A stretch of DNA of 19,444 nt from Porphyromonadaceae bacterium UBA4259 (GCA_002396125.1 DGWL01000005.1:1-19444), one strand, 5' to 3'. Positions 1 to 5,570 are shown, counted from the first letter of the stretch. Notes: a model not told the origin generated them from the sequence alone. Program-made: numbers and translations.

Positions 1-218
1 AATAGTTAAAATTTTAATTATTATTATTAGTCACGTCATTCAAAATGATAACAAATGTTTCTAAAAAAGCTCTCTTGAGATATGCTTTCTATAGAAATCA
101 ATGCAAAATAAGTAAAACTTTTTTGAATGACCAAACATTTTTATAAAAAAAATAAGAAAAAAACGTTTTTTTATTTTTTGAAATGATTTTTTTGCGGGTG
201 AACCTTATGTGGTAGTTT
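1..218. other. AT-rich gene-free stretch with inverted repeat
   Basis: No coding sequence is supported here. The stretch is strongly AT-rich. It contains a perfect 11-bp inverted repeat (GTCATTCAAAA at 35-45 and TTTTGAATGAC at 121-131), a 12-bp palindrome TTTCTATAGAAA near 87-98, and the palindrome AAAAAAACGTTTTTTT near 152-170. What lies to the left is outside the window, so the role is unknown; it may be the regulatory region or the 3' flank of a gene beyond the edge. Confidence 0.5.
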
Positions 219-490
219 TTATGTAATTACCAGGATGGGTAGGAATGTGACTTCCAGAGGCTCGGCGAGGGCCGGGAACGACCGCTCCAAGTTGCCCCCT
301 TGCGGAGCTTGATATATGCCTGATAACGTCACGACACGCACCCCGTTGGGGGGGGCGCGCGCTGTGAGGTTATCACTCTTTGTCCCCCTTGGGAGATGTT
401 GTGGTCTCTGGCCACGGTTGCATATCCTGTTCATCTCCCGTGGCTGATGAGGATATTAGGTGTGACGGGGTTTTACGATAGTCACCCCGG
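219..490. other. GC-rich palindromic block downstream of the pseudouridine synthase gene
   Basis: This block is far richer in G and C than its left flank and is packed with inverted repeats. GATAACGTCAC (322-332) faces GTGAGGTTATC (364-374) with one mismatch and encloses CCCC-GTT-GGGG (341-351). GGGAGATG (391-398) matches CATCTCCC (432-439). GCCACGG (411-417) matches CCGTGGC (438-444). ATATCC+TCATC (422-435) matches GATGA+GGATAT (446-456). CGGGGT and ACCCCG, or alternatively GTGAC and GTCAC, pair near 464-488. Several of these pairings exclude one another. A 71-codon minus-strand reading frame (219-434) runs through the block and crosses an 8-G run; I do not recognise its product and think the block is more likely a structured RNA or dispersed repeat than a gene. 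No U-tract follows any stem, so it is not a plain terminator. Confidence 0.45.
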
Positions 491-498
491 TTTCTCCA

Positions 499-1407
499 TC
501 ATTTTAGCATGGTGGTGAAGTTGGTGGGGATGGGGGAGTTGAATGTGAGAGTTTGCTTGGTGATGGGGTGAACAAGGGTGATTGAAGTGGCATGGAGGGC
601 AATGCGGTTGATGGGGCTGGGGTGGCCGCCGTACTTGCGGTCGCCGCTGACGGGGTTTCCCAGGTCGTGCATGTGCACTCTAAGCTGGTTTTTGCGTCCG
701 GTTTTTATTCTGAGTTCAACCATAGCGAATCGCTTGCCTTGCTGCAGCATCCGGTAGCGTGTGACGGCGAGTCGGCCCAGCTTTTGATCGGTGGTGGAGT
801 ACATCTCAAAGGTGTCGGGGTTCTCGGCGAGGAAGCTCTTGACAGTGCCTTCCCGCTGCTGCATCTCACCCTCGACAACAGCTACATACTTGCGCTCAAC
901 AACCAAGTCGTTCCAGTTGTTGATGAGGATGTCGCGTGAGTGCTTGGTGCGCGTGAGTAGCATGAGTCCCGAGGTGTCGCGGTCGAGGCGATGCACGACG
1001 TAGACGTTGGCCTTGTCGCTGAAGAGGCGTGCGTAGCGGCGGATGATGTTGAAGACGGTGTCGTCGGTGGGGCGGCCTGCCGCGGTGGAGAGTAATCCGT
1101 AGGCTTTGTCGACGACGATGATGTCGTTGTCTTCGTAGACGAGCTTGAGTTTTGGGTGGCTGAACACCTGGAATGAGCGGTCGAAGTTTACCCACAGCTG
1201 GTCGCCGGCAGCTACGGGGTGGTCAAATTGCGAACAGGGCACACCGTTGATTGCCAGTTGGTTGTGGCGAAGTAGCGACTTGAGTTTGGTGGGTCGATGG
1301 TCGGGGAGAGCTATTGCTGCCGCAGCGAGCAGTGTAGTGTCTTGGTTGATAGTGAAGCGGGCAACGTTATCGGTAGCCGGTCCGCGTCGTGGTTGTTTCT
1401 TGTTCAT
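499..1407 (-). CDS. RluA-family RNA pseudouridine synthase
   Basis: The product (302 residues) should convert specific uridines in rRNA or tRNA to pseudouridine in the cytoplasm. Seen: an N-terminal S4-like RNA-binding segment (about residues 15-75, including TKLKSLLRHNQLAINGVP), then the catalytic domain beginning LVYEDNDIIVVDKAYGLL. The family signature HRLDRDTSGL starts at residue 139, making Asp142 the expected catalytic aspartate. RKNQLRVHMHDLGNPVSGDRKYG near residues 240-262 is the second conserved block. Length fits the family. The substrate position cannot be told from sequence, so no RluA/B/C/D symbol is given. The start is ATG at 1405-1407. The first 21 codons and 39 bp upstream also occur as a second copy at 2076-2177, with a GxxExxY gene between, so the native promoter probably lay nearer xerD and the gene may now be expressed from the inserted segment. 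Confidence 0.9.
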   Translation of the reverse strand: MNKKQPRRGPATDNVARFTINQDTTLLAAAAIALPDHRPTKLKSLLRHNQLAINGVPCSQFDHPVAAGDQLWVNFDRSFQVFSHPKLKLVYEDNDIIVVDKAYGLLSTAAGRPTDDTVFNIIRRYARLFSDKANVYVVHRLDRDTSGLMLLTRTKHSRDILINNWNDLVVERKYVAVVEGEMQQREGTVKSFLAENPDTFEMYSTTDQKLGRLAVTRYRMLQQGKRFAMVELRIKTGRKNQLRVHMHDLGNPVSGDRKYGGHPSPINRIALHATSITLVHPITKQTLTFNSPIPTNFTTMLK

Positions 1408-1446
1408 TTGTTCTTGTAGTGGTTTGCCACTCCCGTGGAGTGGAAA
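1345..1446. repeat. 102-bp direct repeat, copy 1 (start of intact synthase gene)
   Basis: Matches 2076-2177 base for base at a constant offset of 731 bp, with about four differences in 102 bp. Two of these fall in the three-base loop of the terminal hairpin (CCACTCC-CGT-GGAGTGG here, loop TGC in copy 2), so the stem is preserved. This copy holds codons 1-21 of the intact pseudouridine synthase gene and its immediate upstream DNA. Confidence 0.95.
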
Positions 1447-1500
1447 TTATTGAGCCTAACGGCTCTAAAATTATTATTTATCTATTGCGGCTACGCCGCT
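1427..1500. repeat. Three small hairpins with AAAATTATT spacers
   Basis: CCACTCC-CGT-GGAGTGG (1427-1443), GAGCC-TAAC-GGCTC (1452-1465) and GCGGC-TAC-GCCGC (1487-1499) are each followed on the plus strand by (T)A3-4TTATT. The stems have unrelated sequences but the architecture is constant. They lie on the 3' side of the GxxExxY gene. REP-like elements or RNA processing hairpins are possible; none is followed by a U-tract convincing enough for a terminator. Confidence 0.6.
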
Positions 1501-1545
1501 AAAATTATTATTGTTGCTATTAACTTGCGGTTGCGAAGTGGGGTG

Positions 1546-1971
1546 CTACATAAGTGTTATTTTCTCGACTTGGTTAGTTTCTTCGTCTAGTTCATACCAT
1601 TCAGAGTAAAGACTCTTCATGCCAAAGTTAATTAGCATTCCATATTTCTTGTGAGTAAGCCTCATGTAATTGTAAAGCTGTTTCCTGTGTTCATTTATTA
1701 TTTGTTTGGTTGCTTTTAATTCAATGATAATTTCATTGTTTACCAACAAATCAATGCGATAATGTTCTTCAAGCTTAACGTTCTTCCAATATATAGGTAC
1801 TAATGCTTGTTGCTCAACATGATAGTTTTTTTGTTTAAGTAAGTATTTTAATGCAGCCTCATAAGCCAGTTCTAAGAGCCCTGGCTTATACTCACGGTGA
1901 ATAAGCATCGAAATGCCTGTGATGTCTCGAAAGAAGGAATATTTTTTATTATGTTCTTCGATTAAGTCCAT
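1546..1971 (-). CDS. GxxExxY family protein (PD-(D/E)XK nuclease-like)
   Basis: A 141-residue protein of the GxxExxY family; the cellular role of the family is not established to my knowledge. Seen: the eponymous motif GLLELAY at residues 31-37 following a predicted helix, a nuclease-like core with Asp74 (YRIDLLVNN) and Glu84-x-Lys86 (IIIELKATK), and the helix QLYNYMRLT (98-106). The D...ExK arrangement resembles PD-(D/E)XK nucleases, so nucleic acid cleavage is plausible but inferred. The gene is markedly AT-rich compared with the synthase and xerD genes on either side, a sign of transfer. It lies between two copies of a 102-bp repeat carrying the start of the synthase gene and is bracketed by small hairpins on both sides, as expected for a cassette inserted as a unit. 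The start is ATG at 1969-1971. No TAnnTTTG box is visible just upstream. Confidence 0.88.
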   Translation of the reverse strand: MDLIEEHNKKYSFFRDITGISMLIHREYKPGLLELAYEAALKYLLKQKNYHVEQQALVPIYWKNVKLEEHYRIDLLVNNEIIIELKATKQIINEHRKQLYNYMRLTHKKYGMLINFGMKSLYSEWYELDEETNQVEKITLM

Positions 1972-2000
1972 GTTGAAAGAATTTTAAAATATATTTTAGT

Positions 2001-2063
2001 GCGCTTGCGCTCAATGATAATTTTAGCACGTTAGTGCTTTAATTTCCATGTGCTTGCACATGG
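2001..2063. repeat. Hairpin cluster upstream of the GxxExxY gene
   Basis: GCGC-TT-GCGC (2001-2010), AGCAC-GTTA-GTGCT (2025-2038) and CCATGTG-CTTG-CACATGG (2046-2063) follow one another. Here the AT motif precedes each stem (ATATTTTAGT, ATAATTTTA, TTAATTT), the mirror image of the arrangement at 1427-1500. Together the two clusters give the GxxExxY gene structurally inverted ends. Confidence 0.6.
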
Positions 2064-2138
2064 CATATAAAGAAAGTTGATAGTGAAGCGGGCAACGTTG
2101 TCGGTAGCCGGTCCGCGTCGTGGTTGTTTCTTGTTCAT
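2031..2138 (-). pseudogene. Broken 5' fragment of the pseudouridine synthase gene
   Basis: From ATG at 2136-2138 the first 21 codons are identical in product to the start of the intact synthase at 499-1407 (MNKKQPRRGPATDNVARFTI...), after which homology stops abruptly at 2076. The frame then runs 14 more codons through the hairpin cluster to TAA at 2031-2033. All S4-like and catalytic regions are missing, so the fragment cannot act as an enzyme. It marks where the start of the synthase gene lay before the GxxExxY segment was gained, 51 bp downstream of the xerD stop. It could still be translated as a 35-residue peptide. Confidence 0.85.
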
Positions 2139-2177
2139 TTGTTCTTGTGGTGGTTTGCCACTCCTGCGGAGTGGAAA
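2076..2177. repeat. 102-bp direct repeat, copy 2 (remnant)
   Basis: Second copy of 1345-1446, ending in the hairpin CCACTCC-TGC-GGAGTGG (2158-2174), 12 bp from the xerD stop. The left edge is sharp: the match begins at GTTGATAGTGAAG and the adjoining bases differ between the copies. The distance between copies (731 bp) is the apparent length of the gained unit. Confidence 0.95.
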
Positions 2178-2189
2178 ATCGTATAATTA

Positions 2190-3161
2190 TTAATATTGTT
2201 TCTTTTTGTTTCGTGGGTGGTGGTTCAGGATTTCGTTGCGCAGTGTTGAGCGGTCGATGTGTACATAGATTTGTGTGGTGGCGATGCTCTCATGCCCAAG
2301 CATTTGCTGGATGGCTCGCAGGTTGGCTCCACCTTCGAGCAAGTGGGTCGCGAAGGAGTGGCGCAGAGTGTGTGGACTCACGTTTTTCCTGATTCCCGCA
2401 AGCTGGCACAACTGCTTGACGATGTTGAATATCATCACTCTCGAGAGCTTGGCTCCGCGGCGATTGAGGAAGAGGATGTCTTCGCATCCGCGTCGCACCA
2501 CCTGGTTGCTGCGGGTTTGCTCGATGTAGAGGTCGACTTGCCGCAAAGCTTCTTGTGAGATGGGGACCAGCCGCTGCTTGTCGCCCTTGCCCACGACAAC
2601 GATGTATTCGTCTTGTGGAAATAGCTGCGAGAGGCGCAGGTCGATGAGTTCCGACACTCGCAGTCCGCAGCCGTAGAGCACCTCGATGATGGCTCGGTTG
2701 CGCTGTCCCTGCTGGTGGCTCAGGTCGATAGCCTCAATCATGCTGTCGATTTCGGCAACGGTGAGCACCTCGGGCAGGTGCTGTCCCATGCGTGGGGCCG
2801 GGAGTAGGGTAGTGGGGTTCACCGTGATGAGGCCTTCCATCTCGAGATATTTGTAGAAGCTCTTGATGCCCGAAATCATGCGTGCTTGCGAGCGCGGGGA
2901 GATTCCCAGGTCGTGGAGTGTGCACAGGAACTGCTCGAGTTGTTGCCGGGTGATGGTGGTGATGTCAATGTCGTCGCCGTCGCCTGAGGCAATCACGCTT
3001 TCCCCGTTCCCCTCAATTTTGGAGGAATGGCTGTGGGACGCTGCGATGAAGCGTTGCAGGTGGTCAACGTCGTGGCAATAGCTAGCCGCGGTGTTGGCCG
3101 ACAGTCCTTTTTCGATGCGCAGGTAGGCATCATAGCGGGCGAGTATTTTTGACGTGAGCAT
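2190..3161 (-). CDS. xerD: XerC/XerD-type tyrosine recombinase
   Basis: A 323-residue site-specific recombinase of the Xer class, expected to resolve chromosome dimers at dif with the division machinery. Seen: an N-terminal SAM-like core-binding domain (residues 1-115) and a C-terminal catalytic domain with every key residue: Arg168 (GCGLRVSEL), a lysine in GKGDKQRLVP (191-200), His264 and Arg267 (HTLRHSFATHLL), His290 (MLGHESIATTQIYVH) and nucleophile Tyr299. It is about 25 residues longer than usual Xer proteins; the excess is a low-complexity Ser/Gly/Asp-rich stretch (about 42-68) inside the N-terminal domain. The ATG at 3159-3161 gives a family-like N-terminus. The xerD symbol is by similarity; xerC is not excluded. 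The gene is followed by the synthase remnant and the GxxExxY cassette; nothing shows that this enzyme moved the cassette. Confidence 0.9.
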   Translation of the reverse strand: MLTSKILARYDAYLRIEKGLSANTAASYCHDVDHLQRFIAASHSHSSKIEGNGESVIASGDGDDIDITTITRQQLEQFLCTLHDLGISPRSQARMISGIKSFYKYLEMEGLITVNPTTLLPAPRMGQHLPEVLTVAEIDSMIEAIDLSHQQGQRNRAIIEVLYGCGLRVSELIDLRLSQLFPQDEYIVVVGKGDKQRLVPISQEALRQVDLYIEQTRSNQVVRRGCEDILFLNRRGAKLSRVMIFNIVKQLCQLAGIRKNVSPHTLRHSFATHLLEGGANLRAIQQMLGHESIATTQIYVHIDRSTLRNEILNHHPRNKKKQY

Positions 3162-3163
3162 TC

Positions 3164-3227
3164 AGTAGTTATCGGTTTTCAGTTGAGATGTGGTCACACT
3201 AATTTCGCTAATTTAAACTAAGTATCG
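3164..3227 (+). repeat. Dispersed composite repeat, partial copy
   Basis: Degenerate AGTTATCGGTTTTCAGTT sequence (3167-3184) leads into GTGG-TCACACTAATTTCGCTAAT-TTAAACTAAGTATCG (to 3227), the same order of modules as at 14941-15030 (reversed) and 19313-19380. This copy is less conserved and lacks the final CGCC. Confidence 0.6.
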
Positions 3228-3240
3228 TCTTGTGGTATTG

Positions 3241-3276
3241 CTCGCTGGCGCGAGAAAATTAGTGCGCCGTTGGCGC
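3241..3276. repeat. Two small hairpins with AAAATTA spacers
   Basis: CTCGC-TGGC-GCGAG (3241-3254) and GCGCC-GTT-GGCGC (3264-3276) are followed by AAAATTAGTG and TAAAATTAAAT. They belong to the same architectural class as the hairpins around the GxxExxY gene but here stand upstream of xerD with no associated gene. Confidence 0.55.
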
Positions 3277-3312
3277 TAAAATTAAATCAATTTAAAATTT
3301 TAGTAAAGAATA

Positions 3313-3421
3313 ACCTCCGTCGTCAATTGTCCTTAATAAAACATAAACTAAGATATTGTCCTTAATTGTCTTAAAGAAACTTTGAGGGCGGCGACTTTAC
3401 TAGTAACGAGGCACACCAATT
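3313..3421. repeat. 109-bp direct repeat, copy 1
   Basis: Matches 3509-3617 at a constant offset of 196 bp with only a handful of differences, clustered in the first third. Inside, ATTGTCCTTAAT occurs twice. The copy ends in GAGGCACACCAATT, the start of the CTAATT core of the dispersed repeat. No coding sequence is supported. Confidence 0.9.
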
Positions 3422-3430
3422 CATTAATAA

Positions 3431-3509
3431 TCAAACAATATCAACAAAAAACAACAAAATCAACAAAAATTTTTTGTTTTCTTTGTTAAGGCTTGTTGTT
3501 TTTGTTTGA
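3431..3509. repeat. Imperfect A/T inverted repeat between the 109-bp repeats
   Basis: An A/C-rich arm (TCAAACAA...CAACAAAAA, 3431-3469) is followed directly by a T/G-rich arm (TTTTTTGTTTT...TTGTTTGA, 3470-3509) that is roughly its reverse complement; the outer 8 bp match exactly. The A/C arm is the same motif that ends the window at 19391-19444. Confidence 0.6.
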
Positions 3510-3617
3510 CTTCCGTCGGCAATTGTCCTTAATAAGACGTCAACTAAGATATTGTCCTTAATTGTCTTAAAGAAACTTTGAGGGCGGCGACTTTACTAGT
3601 AACGAGGCACACTAATT
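3509..3617. repeat. 109-bp direct repeat, copy 2
   Basis: Second copy of 3313-3421. It continues into a complete 37-bp CTAATT core at 3604-3640, whereas copy 1 breaks off into the A/C-rich tail. Confidence 0.9.
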
Positions 3618-3640
3618 TCGCTAATATAGACTAAATCGCC
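3604..3640 (+). repeat. 37-bp CTAATT core, copy A
   Basis: GAGGCACACTAATTTCG then CTAATATAGACTAAATCGCC. It shares length and layout with cores at 19344-19380 and, reversed, 14941-14977: a GA(A/G)GCACACTAATT head, CTAAT-like words repeated at 9-10 bp spacing, and a CGCC end. Downstream, 3641-3758 holds no recognised gene, only a GAGCC-TCAA-GGCTC hairpin at 3734-3747. Confidence 0.75.
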
Positions 3641-3758
3641 TGCGAAAAGGGTTAGCTATTCGGTTGCTGTTTCTTGGGGGTTAAGAAAAATGCCATCAAT
3701 GAGGCTGTTAGACCCATGATGACATATCTTTTGGAGCCTCAAGGCTCTGTTGTTTTAC

Positions 3759-4178
3759 TTACTTCTTGGCAGGAGCCTCTTTGGCGGGAGCTGCGGCTTC
3801 TTTGGCGGGAGCTGCGGCTTCCTTGGCAGGAGCAGCTGCTTGCTTAGCGTCGGCTGCTGCAGGAGCTGCTTGCTGAGTTGGGAACTGAGGTGCCTTTTGG
3901 TCTTGTCCGGCCTTCATGTCTTCGAGCGTGATTTTCTTAGCGCTGGTGATGATGGTGGGCTTCGAGATGAAAGGAGTTGCGATGCTGAGGACGCAGATGA
4001 AGATAGCGAGTCCCCAAGTTGCCTTCTCTACGAAGTCGGTAGTCTTGCGCACACCCATAAACTGGTTGTAGTTGCTGGCGCTAGCAGCGAGACCACCACC
4101 TTTAGACTTTTGTATAAGCACTACACCAATCAAGAGGATTGATGCTAAAAAGATCAAAATTGAAATTACAATAATCAT
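3759..4178 (-). CDS. secG: Preprotein translocase subunit SecG
   Basis: SecG is the small accessory membrane subunit of the SecYEG channel that helps SecA-driven export across the inner membrane. Seen in 139 residues: transmembrane helix 1 (about 2-22), the conserved cytoplasmic loop LIQKSKGGGLAASASNYNQFMGVRKTTDF with the GGGL signature, helix 2 (about 53-72), then a long low-complexity tail (about 90-139) of Ala, Pro, Lys and Glu with AAAPAKE-like units in tandem. The core is canonical; the tail makes the protein longer than minimal SecG. The ATG at 4176-4178 lies 12 bp after the stop of the upstream TPR-like gene, so co-transcription is likely. A possible promoter of its own lies inside the 3' end of that gene (4253-4284). 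Confidence 0.92.
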   Translation of the reverse strand: MIIVISILIFLASILLIGVVLIQKSKGGGLAASASNYNQFMGVRKTTDFVEKATWGLAIFICVLSIATPFISKPTIITSAKKITLEDMKAGQDQKAPQFPTQQAAPAAADAKQAAAPAKEAAAPAKEAAAPAKEAPAKK

Positions 4179-4190
4179 GTTATCAAGTAG

Positions 4191-4964
4191 TTATAGTTTG
4201 TTTTTTAAATTTTCGTTAAGAACGAGTTTTCGCAAAAAGCGAATTTGGTCTGCAAAGTAAATACTTTTTTCTGGAAAATTCAAATTTATGCTTTCAATAA
4301 TTTCAAGAGCCTTAGAATATTTCCCTCGTGCGATATACATTTTTGCCAGGCTTTCACTTAGCATGGAGTCGTCGTCGAGAGAGGATTGCTCAATTGTGTC
4401 GTTGGCAGCTTGTTGCGCTTGTTGTGCCTGCACGTGTTGTTCCACAACCTCAGGCTGTTGCTCCATGGCTTGCCGCTCCTGCTTGCGCGAGTGCTCAATG
4501 AAGTTGCTGATGAGCTCATCCTCATGGCTGCGTGGCAGGCTTGATGCGGAGTCTTCGTCTTGCGCCGCGAGGATGTCGGCATAGTCGGGGGTTGGGTTGA
4601 ATATTATCTTGCTCAGCGCGTCAATCTCCTGCCGCGAGTTGGCTCCAGGCGAGTAGTTGGCAAGAAACCGGTCGATTGCTGTGTCGACGTCGGGTGTGGC
4701 ATCGTGTTGCTTCTCAGCGGGATAGAAACTTGCAAAAGCAGCCGGTGCGTTACCGGTGGTGATGGCGAGGTCGCGCCTGTCAGGACTCATGATTGCCAGC
4801 AGTTGCAGAGCCTGTTGATTGTCGTCGCCGGCGCTTCGCTTCACTTGCAGCAACAATGGCAACGAGAAGTAAGGATACAGTTTCCTTGCCTCGTCGATCC
4901 ACTCTTGTGAAGGCACCGCATTGGGGGTGTCGAGCAGGTGAGATATGTCGTTAGTTATGTGCAA
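4191..4964 (-). CDS. Conserved hypothetical protein with C-terminal TPR-like segment
   Basis: I recognise this only as a Bacteroidetes-type conserved protein of unknown function beside secG and lptE. Seen in 257 residues: an N-terminal region beginning ISHLLDTPNAVPSQEWIDEARKLYPYFSLPLLLQ, a Gln-rich linker (about 160-195, probably disordered), and a helical C-terminus SESLAKMYIARGKYSKALEIIESINLNFPEKSIYFADQIRFLRKL that looks like one to two tetratricopeptide units. There is no signal peptide, so it is probably cytoplasmic. The start is odd: the conserved-looking N-terminus opens with TTG (4962-4964), no in-frame ATG is available before residue 59, and an in-frame stop lies three codons upstream. 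An AGTTATCAG repeat array abuts this start codon and may have replaced the original start region. Confidence 0.7.
   Translation of the reverse strand: MHITNDISHLLDTPNAVPSQEWIDEARKLYPYFSLPLLLQVKRSAGDDNQQALQLLAIMSPDRRDLAITTGNAPAAFASFYPAEKQHDATPDVDTAIDRFLANYSPGANSRQEIDALSKIIFNPTPDYADILAAQDEDSASSLPRSHEDELISNFIEHSRKQERQAMEQQPEVVEQHVQAQQAQQAANDTIEQSSLDDDSMLSESLAKMYIARGKYSKALEIIESINLNFPEKSIYFADQIRFLRKLVLNENLKNKL
4253..4284 (-). promoter_or_regulatory. Possible Bacteroidetes-type promoter for secG
   Basis: Read on the minus strand, TTTG (4281-4284) is followed by exactly 20 bp and then TTACTTTG (4253-4260), close to the TTTG-N20-TAnnTTTG pattern with one mismatch in the second element. It lies inside the end of the TPR-like gene, about 75 bp before the secG start. 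No expression evidence is visible. Confidence 0.4.
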
Positions 4965-4968
4965 ATTC

Positions 4969-5064
4969 AGTTATCAGTTGTGAGTTATCAGTTATCAGTT
5001 ATCAGTTTTGAGTTATCAGTTGTGAGTTATCAGTTATCAGTTATTAGTTATCAGTTGTGAGTTA
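4969..5064 (+). repeat. AGTTATCAGTT short tandem array between lptE and the TPR-like gene
   Basis: About ten imperfect units of AGTTATC, AGTTGTG or AGTTTTG type joined head to tail, with no spacer sequences, so it is not CRISPR. The array begins about five bases upstream of the TTG start of the TPR-like gene and reaches the TAA stop of lptE (5062-5064). Related arrays lie at 5571-5610, 14990-15034 (reversed) and 19313-19340. Confidence 0.85.
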
Positions 5065-5568
5065 CCAGTTGCCTAGTGTTTGGTTGAAGATGAGGTCGAC
5101 GAGCTCGGTGCTGATTTCTTCACACAACTGGTCTTGCACGTCAATGAGGAGCTGGTTGCTGTCGAAGTCTCGATAGGCCGAGACGTTGATGTCGTTGCTC
5201 AAGGCGGTGTTGACGTTGTCGATATACCTGATTCTCACGCCAATAGTTAATCTTGTGCGCGTGGCATAGGCGTTGTCGCCCACAGCCTGTGGCGAGAGGT
5301 TATAGGTTGTGATTTCTCCCTCAAAGCGCAAGTCGCTGTTGGGGTTATCAACTTGCTGCAAGCGCGTTTGCTGCGTGATGACATCCTGCAACTTGTTTTG
5401 GAACACCTGCTGCAGTGGCGGGTAGACCAGTGCTGCGCGTATGGGGATGTTGTCGAATGAAACGGTCTTGTACTTGTTGTAGTCGATAGCCGCTCCATTG
5501 AACTTGTAGCTGATGCAGGCTTGCGCAATGAGCATCACCATTAATGATATGAGCAATTTTCGTGCCAT
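5062..5568 (-). CDS. lptE: LptE-family LPS-assembly lipoprotein
   Basis: LptE is the outer-membrane lipoprotein that plugs and helps assemble LptD, the channel inserting LPS at the cell surface. Seen in 168 residues: a lipoprotein signal peptide (MARKLLISLMVMLIAQAC) with the predicted lipidated Cys18, followed by SYKFNGAAIDYNKYKTVSF, the pattern of the Bacteroidetes LptE family. A curved beta-rich body contains LRFEGEITTYNLSP and TRLTIGVRIRYID, and the C-terminal helix is QDQLCEEISTELVDLIFNQTL. Length fits the family. It lies between the sigma-54 activator gene and the TPR-like gene, with short repeat arrays on both sides, one reaching its stop codon. Operon position suggests expression with the acyltransferase and secG, all envelope functions. 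The assignment rests on the signal peptide, family pattern and context. Confidence 0.85.
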   Translation of the reverse strand: MARKLLISLMVMLIAQACISYKFNGAAIDYNKYKTVSFDNIPIRAALVYPPLQQVFQNKLQDVITQQTRLQQVDNPNSDLRFEGEITTYNLSPQAVGDNAYATRTRLTIGVRIRYIDNVNTALSNDINVSAYRDFDSNQLLIDVQDQLCEEISTELVDLIFNQTLGNW

Positions 5569-5570
5569 GA

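Noticed and set aside
219..434. 71-codon minus-strand protein gene
   Set aside because: It runs through overlapping palindromes and an 8-G run, has no recognised motif, and its composition is explained by the structured block. Not excluded, but not supported.
2190..3161. XerD as the recombinase that moved the GxxExxY cassette
   Set aside because: It has the features of a housekeeping Xer enzyme and no dif-like site was recognised at the cassette edges; adjacency alone is not evidence.
3734..3747. secG terminator
   Set aside because: The GAGCC-TCAA-GGCTC stem is short and on the minus strand is followed by AAAAG, not a U-tract; it fits the small dispersed hairpin class better.
4969..5064. 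Possible CRISPR array
   Set aside because: The units are 7-10 bp, contiguous and lack unique spacers; no cas genes are near.
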